Of a stretch of DNA of 64,000 nt, positions 1-8,729 are shown one piece after another. This DNA comes from Burkholderia sp. L27(2015) (lineage in GTDB: Bacteria > Pseudomonadota > Gammaproteobacteria > Burkholderiales > Burkholderiaceae): NCBI RefSeq assembly GCF_009765705.1, contig NZ_LMUX01000021.1, forward strand, positions 27,607-91,606, in the 5' to 3' direction. How positions within the stretch are numbered: the stretch's first letter is position 1; the number at the start of each line of letters is the position of its first letter. Below the pieces are notes generated by a model that saw only the letters and a list, made by a program, of their open reading frames with translations, made no database searches and had not been told where the DNA came from. The position numbers and the translations under genes were made by a program.

Positions 1-474
1 ATGGAAGGGCTGTTCTTCTACGTCGGTTTCACCCAGATTTTGGCGTTGGGTCGCCAGAACAAGATGACCGGCGCCGCGGAACAATACCAATACATCCTGC
101 GCGACGAATCGATGCACTGCAATTTCGGCATCGACCTGATCAACCAGATCAAGTTGGAGAATCCGCATTTGTGGACCTCGGAGTTCCGTGCCGAAATCCG
201 CGAAATTTTCCAGCAAGCTGTAGAACTCGAATATCGTTACGCCGAAGATACAATGCCGCGCGGCGTGTTGGGTCTTAACGCTTCGATGTTCAAATCGTAT
301 TTGCGCTTCATCTGTAATCGGCGCTGCCAGCAGATCGGTCTCGATCCGCTGTACCCGAATGAGGAAAATCCATTTCCATGGATGAGCGAGATGATCGACT
401 TGAAGAAAGAACGTAATTTCTTCGAGACGCGAGTGATCGAATATCAGACAGGCGGCGCGCTCAGTTGGGAATAA
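1..474 (+). CDS. nrdB: Ribonucleoside-diphosphate reductase, beta subunit (3' part, truncated by window start)
   Basis: This is the C-terminal 157 residues of the class I ribonucleotide reductase small subunit, which carries the di-metal/tyrosyl radical cofactor used to make dNTPs with NrdA. The reading frame is open from base 1, so the true start lies upstream. Visible hallmarks are EGLFFYVGF and [10 protein letters not shown], which supply the late glutamate and histidine metal ligands, and the acidic C-terminal tail GGALSWE that docks into the large subunit. The stop is TAA at 472-474. In Burkholderiaceae nrdB is followed by the H1-like histone gene, as here. The identification is secure; only the N-terminal half is missing. 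Confidence 0.96.
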   Translation: MEGLFFYVGFTQILALGRQNKMTGAAEQYQYILRDESMHCNFGIDLINQIKLENPHLWTSEFRAEIREIFQQAVELEYRYAEDTMPRGVLGLNASMFKSYLRFICNRRCQQIGLDPLYPNEENPFPWMSEMIDLKKERNFFETRVIEYQTGGALSWE

Positions 475-1042
475 CGTGCGTCGTTAATGCATGCAGTGGT
501 GATGATGCATTTGACAAGTAGAGGAGTCTGACAGGTCGGATGGCCGGCATCGAAATGATGCCGCACATATAGAGTGGGAGAGCGGGTCGCCTGATGCACA
601 GCACGCTGATGAATTGCGAGCCCAAAACGAAAAGCACTTTGCGAGCCCTGTTGCAGGGCTGGGTAACTACTCTTCCAAAAAAACCGACACACCTTATCGA
701 CGTATGCCTCCCTGCCGTTATCGGCAGGCTGGCGCGTAACCCGGGCAGAGCGCGCAAGGCGTGCTCTGCCGCGCAGGGAAACGTCGATGTTTCGACCAAA
801 CGACTACCGGTTCGATTGCCTGAGCGGTTGCAATCGCCGGCGAATTTTTTCGGCGCGTGCGCTCCATTTAGAGGGGTGCGCGCGCCTTGCCGTATTCATT
901 AGCGTAAGCAAGCAGGAACCGCGTACGCCGATGAATGGCCCGCTTTGTACCGGATTGCTGGCAACAGCTTCCGGGGAAAGCGGGTTTTGACGAAAAGGTG
1001 TTGTTCGGTTCGACTCTCATCTGAAACCTGAAGGAGAATATG
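475..1042. other. Hairpin-rich spacer between nrdB and the histone gene
   Basis: I see no convincing gene in this 568-nt gap. It holds four perfect 7-bp stem-loops: 545-551/557-563, 644-650/654-660, 711-717/722-728 and 745-751/763-769. A long 14-bp stem with three G-U pairs follows, 852-865/873-886, loop ATTTAGA. None has a strong U tract, so they are not classical terminators. The last one sits about 155 nt before the histone start. The segment could be a long structured 5' leader of the histone mRNA, a small RNA gene, or remnants of spacer repeats. Confidence 0.5.
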
Positions 1043-1756
1043 ATGGCAACTGCCACGAAGAAACCCGTAGCAAAAAAAGCAGCCGCTAAACCGGCAGCAA
1101 AAAAGGCCGCTCCGGCCAAGAAAGTCGTAGCTAAGAAAGTCGTAGCGAAGAAAGCTCCGGCCAAGAAAGCGGCTCCGGCAAAGAAAGTTGCTGCCAAGAA
1201 AGTTGTAGCCAAGAAAGTCGTAGCGAAGAAAGCTCCGGCCAAGAAAGCGGCTCCGGCAAAGAAAGTAGCAGCGAAGAAAGTCGCCGCGAAGAAAGTGGTA
1301 GCCAAGAAGGCAGTCGCCAAGAAGGCTCCGGCAAAAAAGGCAGCACCGGCTAAGAAAGCGGCAGCCAAGAAAGCCGTAGCAAAAAAGGCCCCGGCCAAGA
1401 AAGCAGCCCCTGCTAAGAAAGCGGCCGCCAAGAAAGCTGCGCCTGCAAAGAAAGCCGCCCCGGCTAAGAAAGCAGCGCCTGCGAAGAAAGCCGTAGCTAA
1501 GAAGGCTGCACCGGCCAAGAAGGCCGCTGCACCTGCGAAAAAGGCTGTCCAAAAAAAAGTGGTAGCACCGGCACCTAAAGCTGCGCCGCAAGCTGCTCCG
1601 AAGAAAGCTGCGCCGAAGAAGGCTGCACCGAAGAAAGCTGCAGCACCCGCTGCAGCACCTGCGACGACCGCCGCTTCGGTAGCCCCGGCCGCTGGCGTCA
1701 AGACGGCGCTGAACCCGGCAGCTGCATGGCCGTTCCCGACCGGCAGCCGCCCGTAA
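1043..1756 (+). CDS. Histone H1-like lysine/alanine-rich DNA-binding protein
   Basis: This 237-residue protein is almost entirely built from Lys, Ala, Pro and Val. It resembles the C-terminal tail of eukaryotic H1 and the bacterial HctB/AlgP-like histones, and probably coats or condenses DNA non-specifically. Units such as [12 protein letters not shown] and KKAPA recur from residue 7 to about residue 210, followed by an Ala/Pro tail. ATG occurs at 1040 and 1043; AAGGAG at 1031-1036 gives a 6-nt spacer to 1043, so that start is preferred. The repetitive DNA makes length variation between strains likely. A Rho-independent terminator follows at 1903-1941. The family is clear; its target and regulation are not. 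Confidence 0.9.
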   Translation: MATATKKPVAKKAAAKPAAKKAAPAKKVVAKKVVAKKAPAKKAAPAKKVAAKKVVAKKVVAKKAPAKKAAPAKKVAAKKVAAKKVVAKKAVAKKAPAKKAAPAKKAAAKKAVAKKAPAKKAAPAKKAAAKKAAPAKKAAPAKKAAPAKKAVAKKAAPAKKAAAPAKKAVQKKVVAPAPKAAPQAAPKKAAPKKAAPKKAAAPAAAPATTAASVAPAAGVKTALNPAAAWPFPTGSRP

Positions 1757-1902
1757 TCGTCGAGCCGCCAGTACTGCAGCCAGACGTACGGCCGCAGGGC
1801 GAGCAGGCGCTTTTGCGCGTTGCTTTGCCGGCAGCATCTTGACGGGCTTTAGCCGGCATCCGCCGGGCTGTCGCAGCTAGCAGTACTCGAAGCAGTAGTT
1901 GG

Positions 1903-1941
1903 AAATCCCGCCACCGGACCTTCGCTGGCGGGATTTTTTTT
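1903..1941 (+). terminator. Rho-independent terminator of the histone gene
   Basis: An 11-bp stem (1903-1913 with 1926-1936), including ATCCCGCCA/TGGCGGGAT, with a 12-nt loop, runs into a run of eight T residues ending at 1941. It lies about 150 nt downstream of the histone stop and points the same way. Confidence 0.85.
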
Positions 1942-1963
1942 GAGCTTTTTTTTGCGAAGGGAC

Positions 1964-1991
1964 AAAAAAACGGCCACTGAAGGGCCGTTCA
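1964..1991 (-). terminator. Rho-independent terminator for the minus-strand lipoprotein gene
   Basis: On the minus strand AACGGCC (1983-1989) pairs with GGCCGTT (1969-1975) across a 7-nt loop, followed by a run of T (A run 1964-1970 on the plus strand). It lies about 60 nt beyond the stop of the gene ending at 2048 and forms a back-to-back pair with the plus-strand terminator just before it. Confidence 0.8.
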
Positions 1992-2047
1992 TTTCCTACA
2001 CTCGGATGGGCATGATCGCAAAACGATCAGCGGTGTTTCTCGTCGAG

Positions 2048-2638
2048 CTAGTGAGTCACGCGGGTGCTGCCATCGCCAGACAACACACGTACCCGGTCGC
2101 CGGCTTGAAACGTTTCGCCGTTGGCGAGCTGGTCGATAGCGCTCAACTCGCCGCTGTCGAGGCGCACCGTAATTTCCAGACCGTCTCGGATGGCGACGCC
2201 GTTTTCGACCGCGTTGCCGGCGACGGCGCCAGCGATGTTACCGACCTCTCCGGTTACGAGCGCAGTCCGCCCCGCACTGATCGGACCGCCTGCGAGCCCG
2301 TTTTCGGAGCCTGTGGCGCTCGAACCGAAGCCGCTGGACTGCGTGCCGTTCGCACTGATCTGCGTGGGCCTGGCGTTTTGCACGACGCCCAGGCGCACGA
2401 TCACCTGCTGCTGCGGCTGGGCAGGCGTGCTGCCGCTGGACGCCTGCGACGGCGAACTGCTCGTGCTCATGTTGCTACTCATGCTGCTACCTACACAGCC
2501 TTGCAAACCCAGTGCGAGAAGTAACGTTGCCGCCGCAACCGGTAACGTTGCCGCCGCGACTGGCAAACGCACCGCCGCTGTCCTAGCCGCTGCGTTAGCC
2601 ACCGCATTAGCCGAACCCTCAGCCGATCTCTTAGCCAT
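2048..2638 (-). CDS. Outer-membrane lipoprotein with glycine-zipper-like segment (SlyB/PcP-like)
   Basis: This 196-residue precursor has an unusually long hydrophilic N-terminus, a hydrophobic segment and a lipobox LGLQGC near residue 53, so it should be lipidated and anchored in the outer membrane. The mature part has a Ser/Gln/Pro-rich linker, then a region resembling the glycine-zipper 2TM family (GEVGNIAGAVAGNAVENG), and a C-terminal part with VRLDSGE and a final beta-like segment. Such proteins are thought to stabilise the envelope. The first ~35 residues come from two tandem DNA repeats (2577-2636 and 2521-2562), so the signal peptide looks artificially extended; starts nearer the hydrophobic segment are possible. 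The function is inferred from family only. Confidence 0.82.
   Translation of the reverse strand: MAKRSAEGSANAVANAAARTAAVRLPVAAATLPVAAATLLLALGLQGCVGSSMSSNMSTSSSPSQASSGSTPAQPQQQVIVRLGVVQNARPTQISANGTQSSGFGSSATGSENGLAGGPISAGRTALVTGEVGNIAGAVAGNAVENGVAIRDGLEITVRLDSGELSAIDQLANGETFQAGDRVRVLSGDGSTRVTH
2521..2562. repeat. 21-bp tandem duplication inside the lipoprotein signal peptide
   Basis: Two near-identical 21-bp units, 2521-2541 and 2542-2562, both begin GTAACGTTGCCGCCGC. Read on the minus strand they encode the doubled PVAAATL of the hydrophobic signal segment. The copies differ at two positions, so the event looks recent. Confidence 0.9.
2577..2636. repeat. 12-bp tandem array coding for the lipoprotein N-terminus
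   Basis: Five degenerate 12-bp units, each ending TAGCC or CAGCC (2577-2588, 2589-2600, 2601-2612, 2613-2624, 2625-2636), keep the reading frame. On the minus strand they encode four-residue blocks rich in Ala/Asn/Ser (SAEG, SANA, VANA) directly after the initiator codon. Confidence 0.8.
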
Positions 2639-2649
2639 GACCGCTCCCG

Positions 2650-3588
2650 TTACTGGAGTTTAAAACCGAACGCCTGACTAAACTTCTCGTCGATTTGCGC
2701 ACGCGTGAGCACGTAGTTTTGGGGACCCTGTTCCGCTATTTTCAGCGAACCGAGCAGGCTGGCAAGACGCCCGGTAGTTGCCCAGTCGAGCCCGTTTTCG
2801 AGGCCGTACAGCAGGCCTGCACGGAATGCATCGCCGCAGCCGGTGGGGTCCATGATGCGTTGCGGGGGTACTGCCGGAATCTCCTCCACACCGGTGCGCG
2901 TGTGGATCTCGGCACCGTGCTCGCCGCGTGTGACGATCACGGCTTGCACTCGCTCAAGCATCTGAGCAAGCGACCAGCCCGTTTTGTTCTCAAGCAATTT
3001 CGCTTCGTAATCGTTGACCGCGACGTACTGGGAGAGTTCTATCATGCGCTGCAGTGCCGGACCGTCGAACAGCGGCAGGCCCTGGCCCGGATCGAACACG
3101 AACGGGATATCCGCCTGCGCGAACTGCTCGCAGTGTTCGCGCATGCCGACCGGACCATCGGGTGCCACGATGCCCAAGGTGATTCCGGAGGCGTCCGCTA
3201 CGCGGTTCTGATGCGATTCCGACATGGCGCCCGGATGAAACGCCGTGATCTGGTTATTGTCGAGATCGGTCGTGATCATCGCCTGCGCCGTATAGGTGTC
3301 GGGCAGCACGCGCACGTTCGCATTCGAAATACCCAGCGCCGCCAGCCGGTCCAGATAGACCTGGGCATCGACCGCACCCAGTGTCGCCATGATGCGCGGA
3401 TCGCCGCCGAGTAGTTTCAGACCGTAGGCGATGTTACCCGCGCAGCCACCGAATTCCCGGCGCATGGTCGGCACCAGAAAACTCACGTTCAGGATATGAA
3501 CCTGGTCCGCAAGGATGTGCTCGCGAAACCGCCCTTCGAACGTCATGATGTTGTCGTATGCAAGTGAACCGCAAATCAGCGTAGCCAA
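2650..3588 (-). CDS. PfkB-family carbohydrate/nucleoside kinase (adenosine kinase-like)
   Basis: This 312-residue cytoplasmic kinase of the ribokinase/PfkB fold is commonly annotated as adenosine kinase in Burkholderia and Cupriavidus. It shows the substrate-side glycine motif GGCAGNIAYGLKLLGG (residues ~47-62) and the C-terminal catalytic/anion-hole motif DPTGCGDAFRAG (~250-261) with the conserved Asp base. It would phosphorylate a ribosyl substrate with ATP. The start appears to be TTG at 3588, since the sequence matching the family N-terminus (MATLICGS) begins there and an AGGA lies 7 nt upstream. Substrate specificity cannot be settled from sequence. It lies 12 nt upstream of the lipoprotein gene on the same strand. 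Confidence 0.88.
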   Translation of the reverse strand: MATLICGSLAYDNIMTFEGRFREHILADQVHILNVSFLVPTMRREFGGCAGNIAYGLKLLGGDPRIMATLGAVDAQVYLDRLAALGISNANVRVLPDTYTAQAMITTDLDNNQITAFHPGAMSESHQNRVADASGITLGIVAPDGPVGMREHCEQFAQADIPFVFDPGQGLPLFDGPALQRMIELSQYVAVNDYEAKLLENKTGWSLAQMLERVQAVIVTRGEHGAEIHTRTGVEEIPAVPPQRIMDPTGCGDAFRAGLLYGLENGLDWATTGRLASLLGSLKIAEQGPQNYVLTRAQIDEKFSQAFGFKLQ

Positions 3589-3795
3589 AAGAATGTTCCT
3601 CGTTCAAAAGTGAAATCCGGACCTACAAATAGAATGGGACCGAAGCATACGGTTTCAACCAGGTCCTGAGCTCCATGAGCATGGACTGCATGAGGCCTGC
3701 ATTGCAATCGTATGAGCCGGTAGTGTGGCAAAACGCCGTGCCACTCCTGTACCGAACGCATCCTGCTGCGGCCTATGCGACGGTCGCGACAGGAT

Positions 3796-3841
3796 CGCTT
3801 GGGACTCACCTTGGGACTCGCATACTCGCAAGTCCCAAGCG
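3796..3841. repeat. Perfect 11-bp inverted repeat with an internal 12-bp direct repeat
   Basis: CGCTTGGGACT (3796-3806) and AGTCCCAAGCG (3831-3841) are perfect inverted copies around a 24-nt loop. Inside, CTTGGGACTCAC (3798-3809) is followed by CTTGGGACTCGC (3810-3821). The structure starts 7 nt beyond the tpx stop and could end or stabilise its mRNA, but there is no U tract. Confidence 0.7.
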
Positions 3842-3848
3842 CGCCAAC

Positions 3849-4349
3849 TTACTTGACTGCAGCCAACGCCGCGTCGTAATTCGGTTCGTTTTTGATTTCC
3901 GTCACCAGCTCCGCATGTACCACCTTGTTGTCGGCATCCAGAACCACCACGGCGCGGGCGGTCAGGCCGGCCAACGGGCCACTGGTGATATCCACGCCAT
4001 AGCTGCGCGCGAACTCGCGACCGCGGAACGTCGACAACGACACCACGTTCTCCAGCCCTTCCGTCGTGCAGAAACGCGACGCCGCGAACGGCAGATCGCC
4101 TGAGATCACCAGCACAACCGTATCTTTCAGCGCGCTGGCAGCTTGGTTGAATTTGCGTGTCGACGTCGCGCAAGTCGGCGTATCGAGGCTAGGAACGATG
4201 TTGAGCACTTTGCGTTTGCCGGCGAAATCGGCGAGCGACACCTCCGCCAGCTTGCTATTGACCAACTTGAAATCGCTGCCCGGCTGACCGACGGCCGGGA
4301 ACGAACCTTCTACATTGATCGGATTTCCACCCAGGGTAACTTGAGTCAT
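3849..4349 (-). CDS. tpx: Thiol peroxidase (atypical 2-Cys peroxiredoxin)
   Basis: Tpx reduces hydrogen and lipid peroxides using thioredoxin. The protein is 166 residues, normal for the family. The peroxidatic site is in [13 protein letters not shown] (~residue 60) and the resolving cysteine in LPFAASRFC (~residue 95). These form the intramolecular disulfide typical of Tpx. The start is ATG at 4349, with GGAG on the minus strand 6-7 nt upstream and the family N-terminus MTQVTLGGN; an upstream in-frame ATG at 4373 is less likely. It stands alone, separated by repeat-rich spacers from the neighbouring same-strand genes. A stress regulator may control it but no site is evident. Confidence 0.96.
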   Translation of the reverse strand: MTQVTLGGNPINVEGSFPAVGQPGSDFKLVNSKLAEVSLADFAGKRKVLNIVPSLDTPTCATSTRKFNQAASALKDTVVLVISGDLPFAASRFCTTEGLENVVSLSTFRGREFARSYGVDITSGPLAGLTARAVVVLDADNKVVHAELVTEIKNEPNYDAALAAVK

Positions 4350-4420
4350 ATCATCTCCAGACAGGCGTCGCATTGCGACAGGTGAGTGAGGGGTAGCGGA
4401 TGCGGGCTACCCGGTGAGCT

Positions 4421-4531
4421 GTGTCAAATGCGTGTTGCAACGAAGACTGCAAAGCGAAGGCTGTAAAACGCAGGGATCAAAATGAAGCCTGCCAGATGCA
4501 GATTGCCAAATGAAGGCGGTGAATCGAAAAG
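4421..4531. repeat. Degenerate 14-bp tandem array, about eight units
   Basis: Units of 14 bp with approximate consensus TGCCAAATGAAGGC run in register at 4448-4461, 4462-4475, 4476-4489, 4490-4503, 4504-4517 and 4518-4531. Weaker or shortened copies occupy 4421-4447. The array fills most of the gap between tpx and the zinc-ribbon protein and stops about 5 nt before that gene's 3' end. Copies diverge at several positions, implying age. Confidence 0.8.
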
Positions 4532-4535
4532 GCCG

Positions 4536-5501
4536 TCACGGATAGAAGATTTTGACACGGTAATTGCTGGCGGGTACGGTCGTGGTGTCAACGCGAATAC
4601 CGACTAACACCTGCGCACGTGGGCCGATGCCATTGTCCTGCAGCGACGGATCGCTTAGATATTGGGCGGGCGCTATCACTTTGCGGATTGCCGCCTGGTT
4701 GTGATTGTCCGTCAAGGTCAGCTCGACAGACGGGTAGGCGAGCGTGAGGCCGACACGGTTGCGTATCGTCAGCGCCAACGCAAGGTGGTGCGGGTCGTCG
4801 ATTTCGCGCAGCGACATGTCGGCGATTTGCAGCAGGTCGATATCGTGCACCGGCGTGAGCTTGCAACCGCTTATCCGGCAGACCGCCTCATAGGCCACCT
4901 GGCTGGGTGGCCAGACCACGCGAAAATACTCGCGTTGCCACCAGGCATACTGAAGCGCCGCGCCCAGCAGCAAAATAATAAGCAGCAGGCCAAGTAGCGA
5001 GCTGCGCACTGCGCGCCCGCGCGAGGCCGGTTTGCGATCGGATGCTGCAACCGGGGTGTGCGACGGAGGTATTGCTGCAGATCGCGCAGCCGTGCCCTCC
5101 CGAAGGGCGGATTGGGGGTTGGACAACGGGTCGGACAACTTCCGCAATGGCGGTTCAGCGGGGCTCAGCGCTGGATTAAGCGCCGGCTCGCGAGCGTTGC
5201 GCCTGGCCAGCAACGAGCGACGGGCGTCGGCCGCGTCATCCGCGGTTGAAACACTCGCCGGCGCTTTACCGGCGCTCGGCTCAACGGGGAGATCAATCTG
5301 GTTGCGGTTGCCGTCGAACACGGCGTTGCAGTGCCCGCAGCGCACCTGACCGCCGCTGACGGCGAGCTGATCGGGCGCGAGGCGAAACACAGTCAGACAA
5401 TTCGGACAACGGGTAGCGAGCACGATAGCAGGGCAGAGTCGAGCGAATAAGGTGAAAGTACGGTTAAGCACGCCGCCTGTGCGCAACGCTGATTGCGTCA
5501 A
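4536..5501 (-). CDS. MJ0042-type zinc-ribbon, single-pass membrane protein with DUF3426 domain
   Basis: The protein begins with a CPNC...CGHC zinc ribbon (MJ0042 family). A Pro/Ala/Ser-rich linker follows, then one transmembrane helix around residues 170-190 (LLGLLLIILLLGAALQYAWW) and a C-terminal ~130-residue DUF3426 domain expected in the periplasm. The function is unknown; the gene sits just downstream of prmA in many Burkholderiaceae. The start is uncertain. ATG at 5501 gives 321 residues, whereas family members usually begin two residues before the first ATRCPNC, which here would be GTG at 5423 (295 residues). I lean to the shorter form for the protein but give the maximal frame. Confidence 0.82.
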   Translation of the reverse strand: MTQSALRTGGVLNRTFTLFARLCPAIVLATRCPNCLTVFRLAPDQLAVSGGQVRCGHCNAVFDGNRNQIDLPVEPSAGKAPASVSTADDAADARRSLLARRNAREPALNPALSPAEPPLRKLSDPLSNPQSALREGTAARSAAIPPSHTPVAASDRKPASRGRAVRSSLLGLLLIILLLGAALQYAWWQREYFRVVWPPSQVAYEAVCRISGCKLTPVHDIDLLQIADMSLREIDDPHHLALALTIRNRVGLTLAYPSVELTLTDNHNQAAIRKVIAPAQYLSDPSLQDNGIGPRAQVLVGIRVDTTTVPASNYRVKIFYP

Positions 5502-5648
5502 GCATGACCTGGCACTGGCGCGCCATTCGGTTGACCCCGGCTAGACTCGGGGCAGACCCTGTTGACCGCGCTCGACCTGGGCTGTCCTGCGTTGCCAGCA
5601 TCATCCCAGGTTGGCCGGGGTTGAGCTCCCATCAGTTCCCATAGGCTC

Positions 5649-6548
5649 TCAGCCGCCCGAACGAGTCCCGGACAGGCAGACCCAGCCATCGTGCTCGCGC
5701 CAGACCGACATCGGGATCCAGGGTTGATACGCGCGTGCGACTTCTTCCGCTTGCCGTGCAAGGATACCCGATAAAGCCAGTTTCCCACCGGGCCGTACCC
5801 GTGCGCACAGCATCGCGGCCATCAGTTTAAGCGGATTCGACAGAATATTGGCGACCACGATATCAAATTCGCCCGCCGGACAAGCATCGGGCAAACCATA
5901 ACTCACGTCCGCCTGGTTGCGCAGGCTGTTCTGGCGCGCCGATTCGACCGCTTGCGGATCGATATCGATGCCTATCACGGGCTGCGCGCCGCATTTGTGC
6001 GCGAGTATGGCCAGGATGCCCGAGCCGCAACCGTAATCGAGTACGGACGCATGGGGCCAAACATTCTGTTCGAGCCATTCCATGCAAAGACGTGTGGTCG
6101 GATGGCTACCCGTGCCAAACGCGAGGCCCGGGTCGAGCTCCAGAATCAGGGCATCCGGGTCCGGCGCGTCGTGCCAGGAGGGCACCACCCAGATACGCTC
6201 GCCGACCTGGATCGGATCGAATTGCGATTGCGTCAGGCGTACCCAATCCTGATCCTCGACTTCGCGAGTCCGGCTGCTCGGCACCTCGGGCAACGCCAAT
6301 TGGTTGGTCGCCGCCGCCAGCAACAATGCCGGATCATGCTCGGCCCCGAGCAGCGCGATCACTCGCGAGCGTTGCCAAGCGGAGCGTTCCGGCGTCAGCC
6401 CCGGCTCGCCGAACAAAGGCTGTTCATCCGGCGTGTCGGCATCGGCATCTTCCACCGAAACCGACAGCGCGCCGAGATCCATCAAGGCGTCGGAAAGCGG
6501 CTCCGCGTACTCGCGGTCGATTTCAACGATCAGTTCGCGAAAGCTCAT
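5649..6548 (-). CDS. prmA: Ribosomal protein L11 methyltransferase
   Basis: PrmA trimethylates ribosomal protein L11 using S-adenosylmethionine. The 299-residue protein has an N-terminal L11-recognition domain (start [14 protein letters not shown]) and a C-terminal Rossmann methyltransferase with the SAM motif [13 protein letters not shown] (~residues 165-177) and the [10 protein letters not shown] substrate-site motif. The chosen ATG at 6548 matches the family N-terminus and lies just 19 nt after the accC stop, suggesting co-transcription accB-accC-prmA. In-frame ATG 6656 would overlap accC and is rejected. The prmA-DUF3426 gap contains decayed direct repeats around GTTGACC (5530-5620). Confidence 0.95.
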   Translation of the reverse strand: MSFRELIVEIDREYAEPLSDALMDLGALSVSVEDADADTPDEQPLFGEPGLTPERSAWQRSRVIALLGAEHDPALLLAAATNQLALPEVPSSRTREVEDQDWVRLTQSQFDPIQVGERIWVVPSWHDAPDPDALILELDPGLAFGTGSHPTTRLCMEWLEQNVWPHASVLDYGCGSGILAILAHKCGAQPVIGIDIDPQAVESARQNSLRNQADVSYGLPDACPAGEFDIVVANILSNPLKLMAAMLCARVRPGGKLALSGILARQAEEVARAYQPWIPMSVWREHDGWVCLSGTRSGG

Positions 6549-6567
6549 GGTGACGGTGTCGATGCGC

Positions 6568-7938
6568 TCAAGCCTTGCTCGGAGCCGATTGCTGCTTGGC
6601 TGCCAGTCGGTTCTCGAGATAGTGAATACTGGTGCCGCCCTCGACGAATTTCGCATCCAGCATCAATTCGCGGTGCAGCGGGATATTGGTCAGAATGCCC
6701 TCGACCACCATTTCCGACAGCGCAATGCGCATGCGCTTGATAGCCTGCTCACGGGTTGCGCCATAAGCAATCAATTTGCCGATCATCGAATCGTACGTAG
6801 GCGGGACGAAATAACCATTATAGGCGTGTGAATCGACGCGAATTCCCGGGCCGCCCGGCGCATGCCACGACGTAATCCGGCCTGGCGAGGGCGTGAATTT
6901 GAACGGATCTTCGGCATTGATTCGACATTCGATCGCATGACCGCGGAATTCGACGTCGCGCTGGCGCAGCAGCAATTTTTCGCCGGCGGCGATCTTGATC
7001 TGTTCCTGCACGATATCGACACCGGTAATGAGCTCGGTGACCGGATGCTCGACCTGCACCCGCGTATTCATCTCGATAAAGTAGAACTCGCCATTTTCGT
7101 ACAGGAATTCAAACGTACCTGCGCCGTGATAGCCCATTTTTTTGCAGGCGTCAGCGCAGCGATCGCCGATCCGATCGATCAGGCGGCGCGCAATATGCGG
7201 TGCCGGCGCTTCCTCTATGACTTTCTGATGGCGGCGTTGCATCGAGCAATCGCGCTCGCCCAACCAGATCGCGTTCTTATAGTGATCGGCCAGGATCTGA
7301 ATTTCGATGTGCCGCGGGTTCTCAAGGAATTTCTCCATGTAAACCTGCGAGTTGCCGAATGCCCGGCCGGCTTCTTCGCGCGTCATATTGACGGCGTTGA
7401 CCAGGGCGGCCTCGGTATGTACCACCCGCATGCCGCGCCCACCACCGCCGCCAGCCGCCTTGATGATGACCGGATACCCGATCTGGCGTGCAATCCGCAC
7501 GATCTCCTTGGGATCGTCCTCGGGCAGCGCGCCTTCCGAGCCGGGTACGCACGGCACGTTCGCCTTGATCATGGTCTGTTTGGCAGAAACCTTATCGCCC
7601 ATCAGGCGTATGGTATCGGGCCGCGGGCCGATGAAGGTGAAGCCGGATTGCTCGACGCGCTCCGCGAAATCGGCGTTTTCGGACAGGAAGCCGTAGCCGG
7701 GGTGGATCGCCTCGGCGTCGGTGACTTCCGCGGCGCTGATAATCGCCGGCATATTCAAATAACTCAGATTCGAAGGTGCCGGGCCGATACAGACCGCTTC
7801 GTCCGCCAGCCTCACGTATTTGGCTTCCTTGTCGGCTTCGGAATAAATGACGACAGTTTTAACGCCGAGCTCACGGCAGGCGCGCTGAATCCGCAGGGCG
7901 ATTTCACCGCGGTTGGCAATCAGGATTTTTTCAAACAT
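6568..7938 (-). CDS. accC: Acetyl-CoA carboxylase, biotin carboxylase subunit
   Basis: AccC carboxylates the biotin carried by AccB using ATP and bicarbonate, the first step of fatty acid synthesis. At 456 residues it has normal length. It contains the N-terminal biotin-carboxylase domain starting [13 protein letters not shown], the ATP-grasp glycine loop [10 protein letters not shown] (~162-171), and the catalytic segment [15 protein letters not shown] (~288-302). It lies downstream of accB on the same strand with a 207-nt gap containing a short 12-bp duplication (8028-8051). AccA and AccD are not in this window, as is usual. Confidence 0.97.
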   Translation of the reverse strand: MFEKILIANRGEIALRIQRACRELGVKTVVIYSEADKEAKYVRLADEAVCIGPAPSNLSYLNMPAIISAAEVTDAEAIHPGYGFLSENADFAERVEQSGFTFIGPRPDTIRLMGDKVSAKQTMIKANVPCVPGSEGALPEDDPKEIVRIARQIGYPVIIKAAGGGGGRGMRVVHTEAALVNAVNMTREEAGRAFGNSQVYMEKFLENPRHIEIQILADHYKNAIWLGERDCSMQRRHQKVIEEAPAPHIARRLIDRIGDRCADACKKMGYHGAGTFEFLYENGEFYFIEMNTRVQVEHPVTELITGVDIVQEQIKIAAGEKLLLRQRDVEFRGHAIECRINAEDPFKFTPSPGRITSWHAPGGPGIRVDSHAYNGYFVPPTYDSMIGKLIAYGATREQAIKRMRIALSEMVVEGILTNIPLHRELMLDAKFVEGGTSIHYLENRLAAKQQSAPSKA

Positions 7939-8145
7939 ATTGAATTCGAACCATCGAGAGTGCGCGCCCGTGCGTTAATACATTGCGTGGCGCGATCTGA
8001 ATCACTGTGGCAGGAGCGCCGGTTCATTGCACAAAACAGTGCACAGAACCGACAGCCAGTTTGGGCCGCAAGCCGAACCTCGGGGTGCGCTGCGGCCATA
8101 CCTTCGCTGAGTTTGGGCGTGCGGCGCACTCAGCATCGCGCTAGA

Positions 8146-8613
8146 TCAGCCGACGATGAACAGGGGCTGGCCGTATTCGACCGCCTGGCCGTTTTCAACC
8201 AAGATTTCTTTGACCATGCCGTCCATATCGCATTCGATTTCGTTGAGCAATTTCATCGCTTCGATAATGCAAATGGTCTGGCCTTCCTTGACGGAGTCGC
8301 CGACTTGCACGAATGCCTCGGCGCCCGGGGACGGTGCGCGATAGAACGTACCGACCATCGGCGATTTGACGACGTGGCCGGCGACGACTGCCGGGGCCAG
8401 TGCCGCGGCGGGCACGTCTGCGCCGGCGAGGGGTGCCGCCGCCGGAGCCATTCCCATGGGCGGCTGCGCGTATTGCGTCGGAGCCTGCTGCACATAAACT
8501 GGCGGCGCGTTTTTGACGATCCGAACCTTCCCTTCACCCTCGGTCACTTCAAGTTCGGAGATGCCCGACTCGGAAACGAGGTCGATCAAGGTTTTCAGCT
8601 TACGTAGATCCAT
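8146..8613 (-). CDS. accB: Acetyl-CoA carboxylase, biotin carboxyl carrier protein
   Basis: This 155-residue carrier protein swings biotin between AccC and the AccAD carboxyltransferase. The N-terminal part ([13 protein letters not shown]) is followed by an Ala/Pro-rich flexible linker (residues ~45-75) and a C-terminal biotinyl domain. The biotinylated lysine is in the motif [10 protein letters not shown] (about residue 121). Order and strand (aroQ, accB, accC, prmA) match the conserved Burkholderiaceae cluster. A GGGAG ribosome-binding site precedes the ATG at 8613. Confidence 0.97.
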   Translation of the reverse strand: MDLRKLKTLIDLVSESGISELEVTEGEGKVRIVKNAPPVYVQQAPTQYAQPPMGMAPAAAPLAGADVPAAALAPAVVAGHVVKSPMVGTFYRAPSPGAEAFVQVGDSVKEGQTICIIEAMKLLNEIECDMDGMVKEILVENGQAVEYGQPLFIVG

Positions 8614-8729
8614 CGGAAACTCCCTTTAATTCGGAAAACAGCGGGCTCTGGCTTCAGCACTGGCTTTAAAGCGCATCGCCCGCGGAGAAAAGTCAATAAA
8701 TGGGGTACTGCGGCCGTCGTGCTCGGTTG

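Noticed and set aside
594-902. Plus-strand small frame in the nrdB-histone spacer
   Set aside because: Basic, low-similarity translation crossing several hairpins, with no ribosome-binding site.
868-1701. Minus-strand Ala/Phe/Gly-rich frame opposite the histone gene
   Set aside because: Its FFAGAAFLA repeats are the reverse complement of AAPAKKA repeats; an artefact of the repetitive plus-strand gene.
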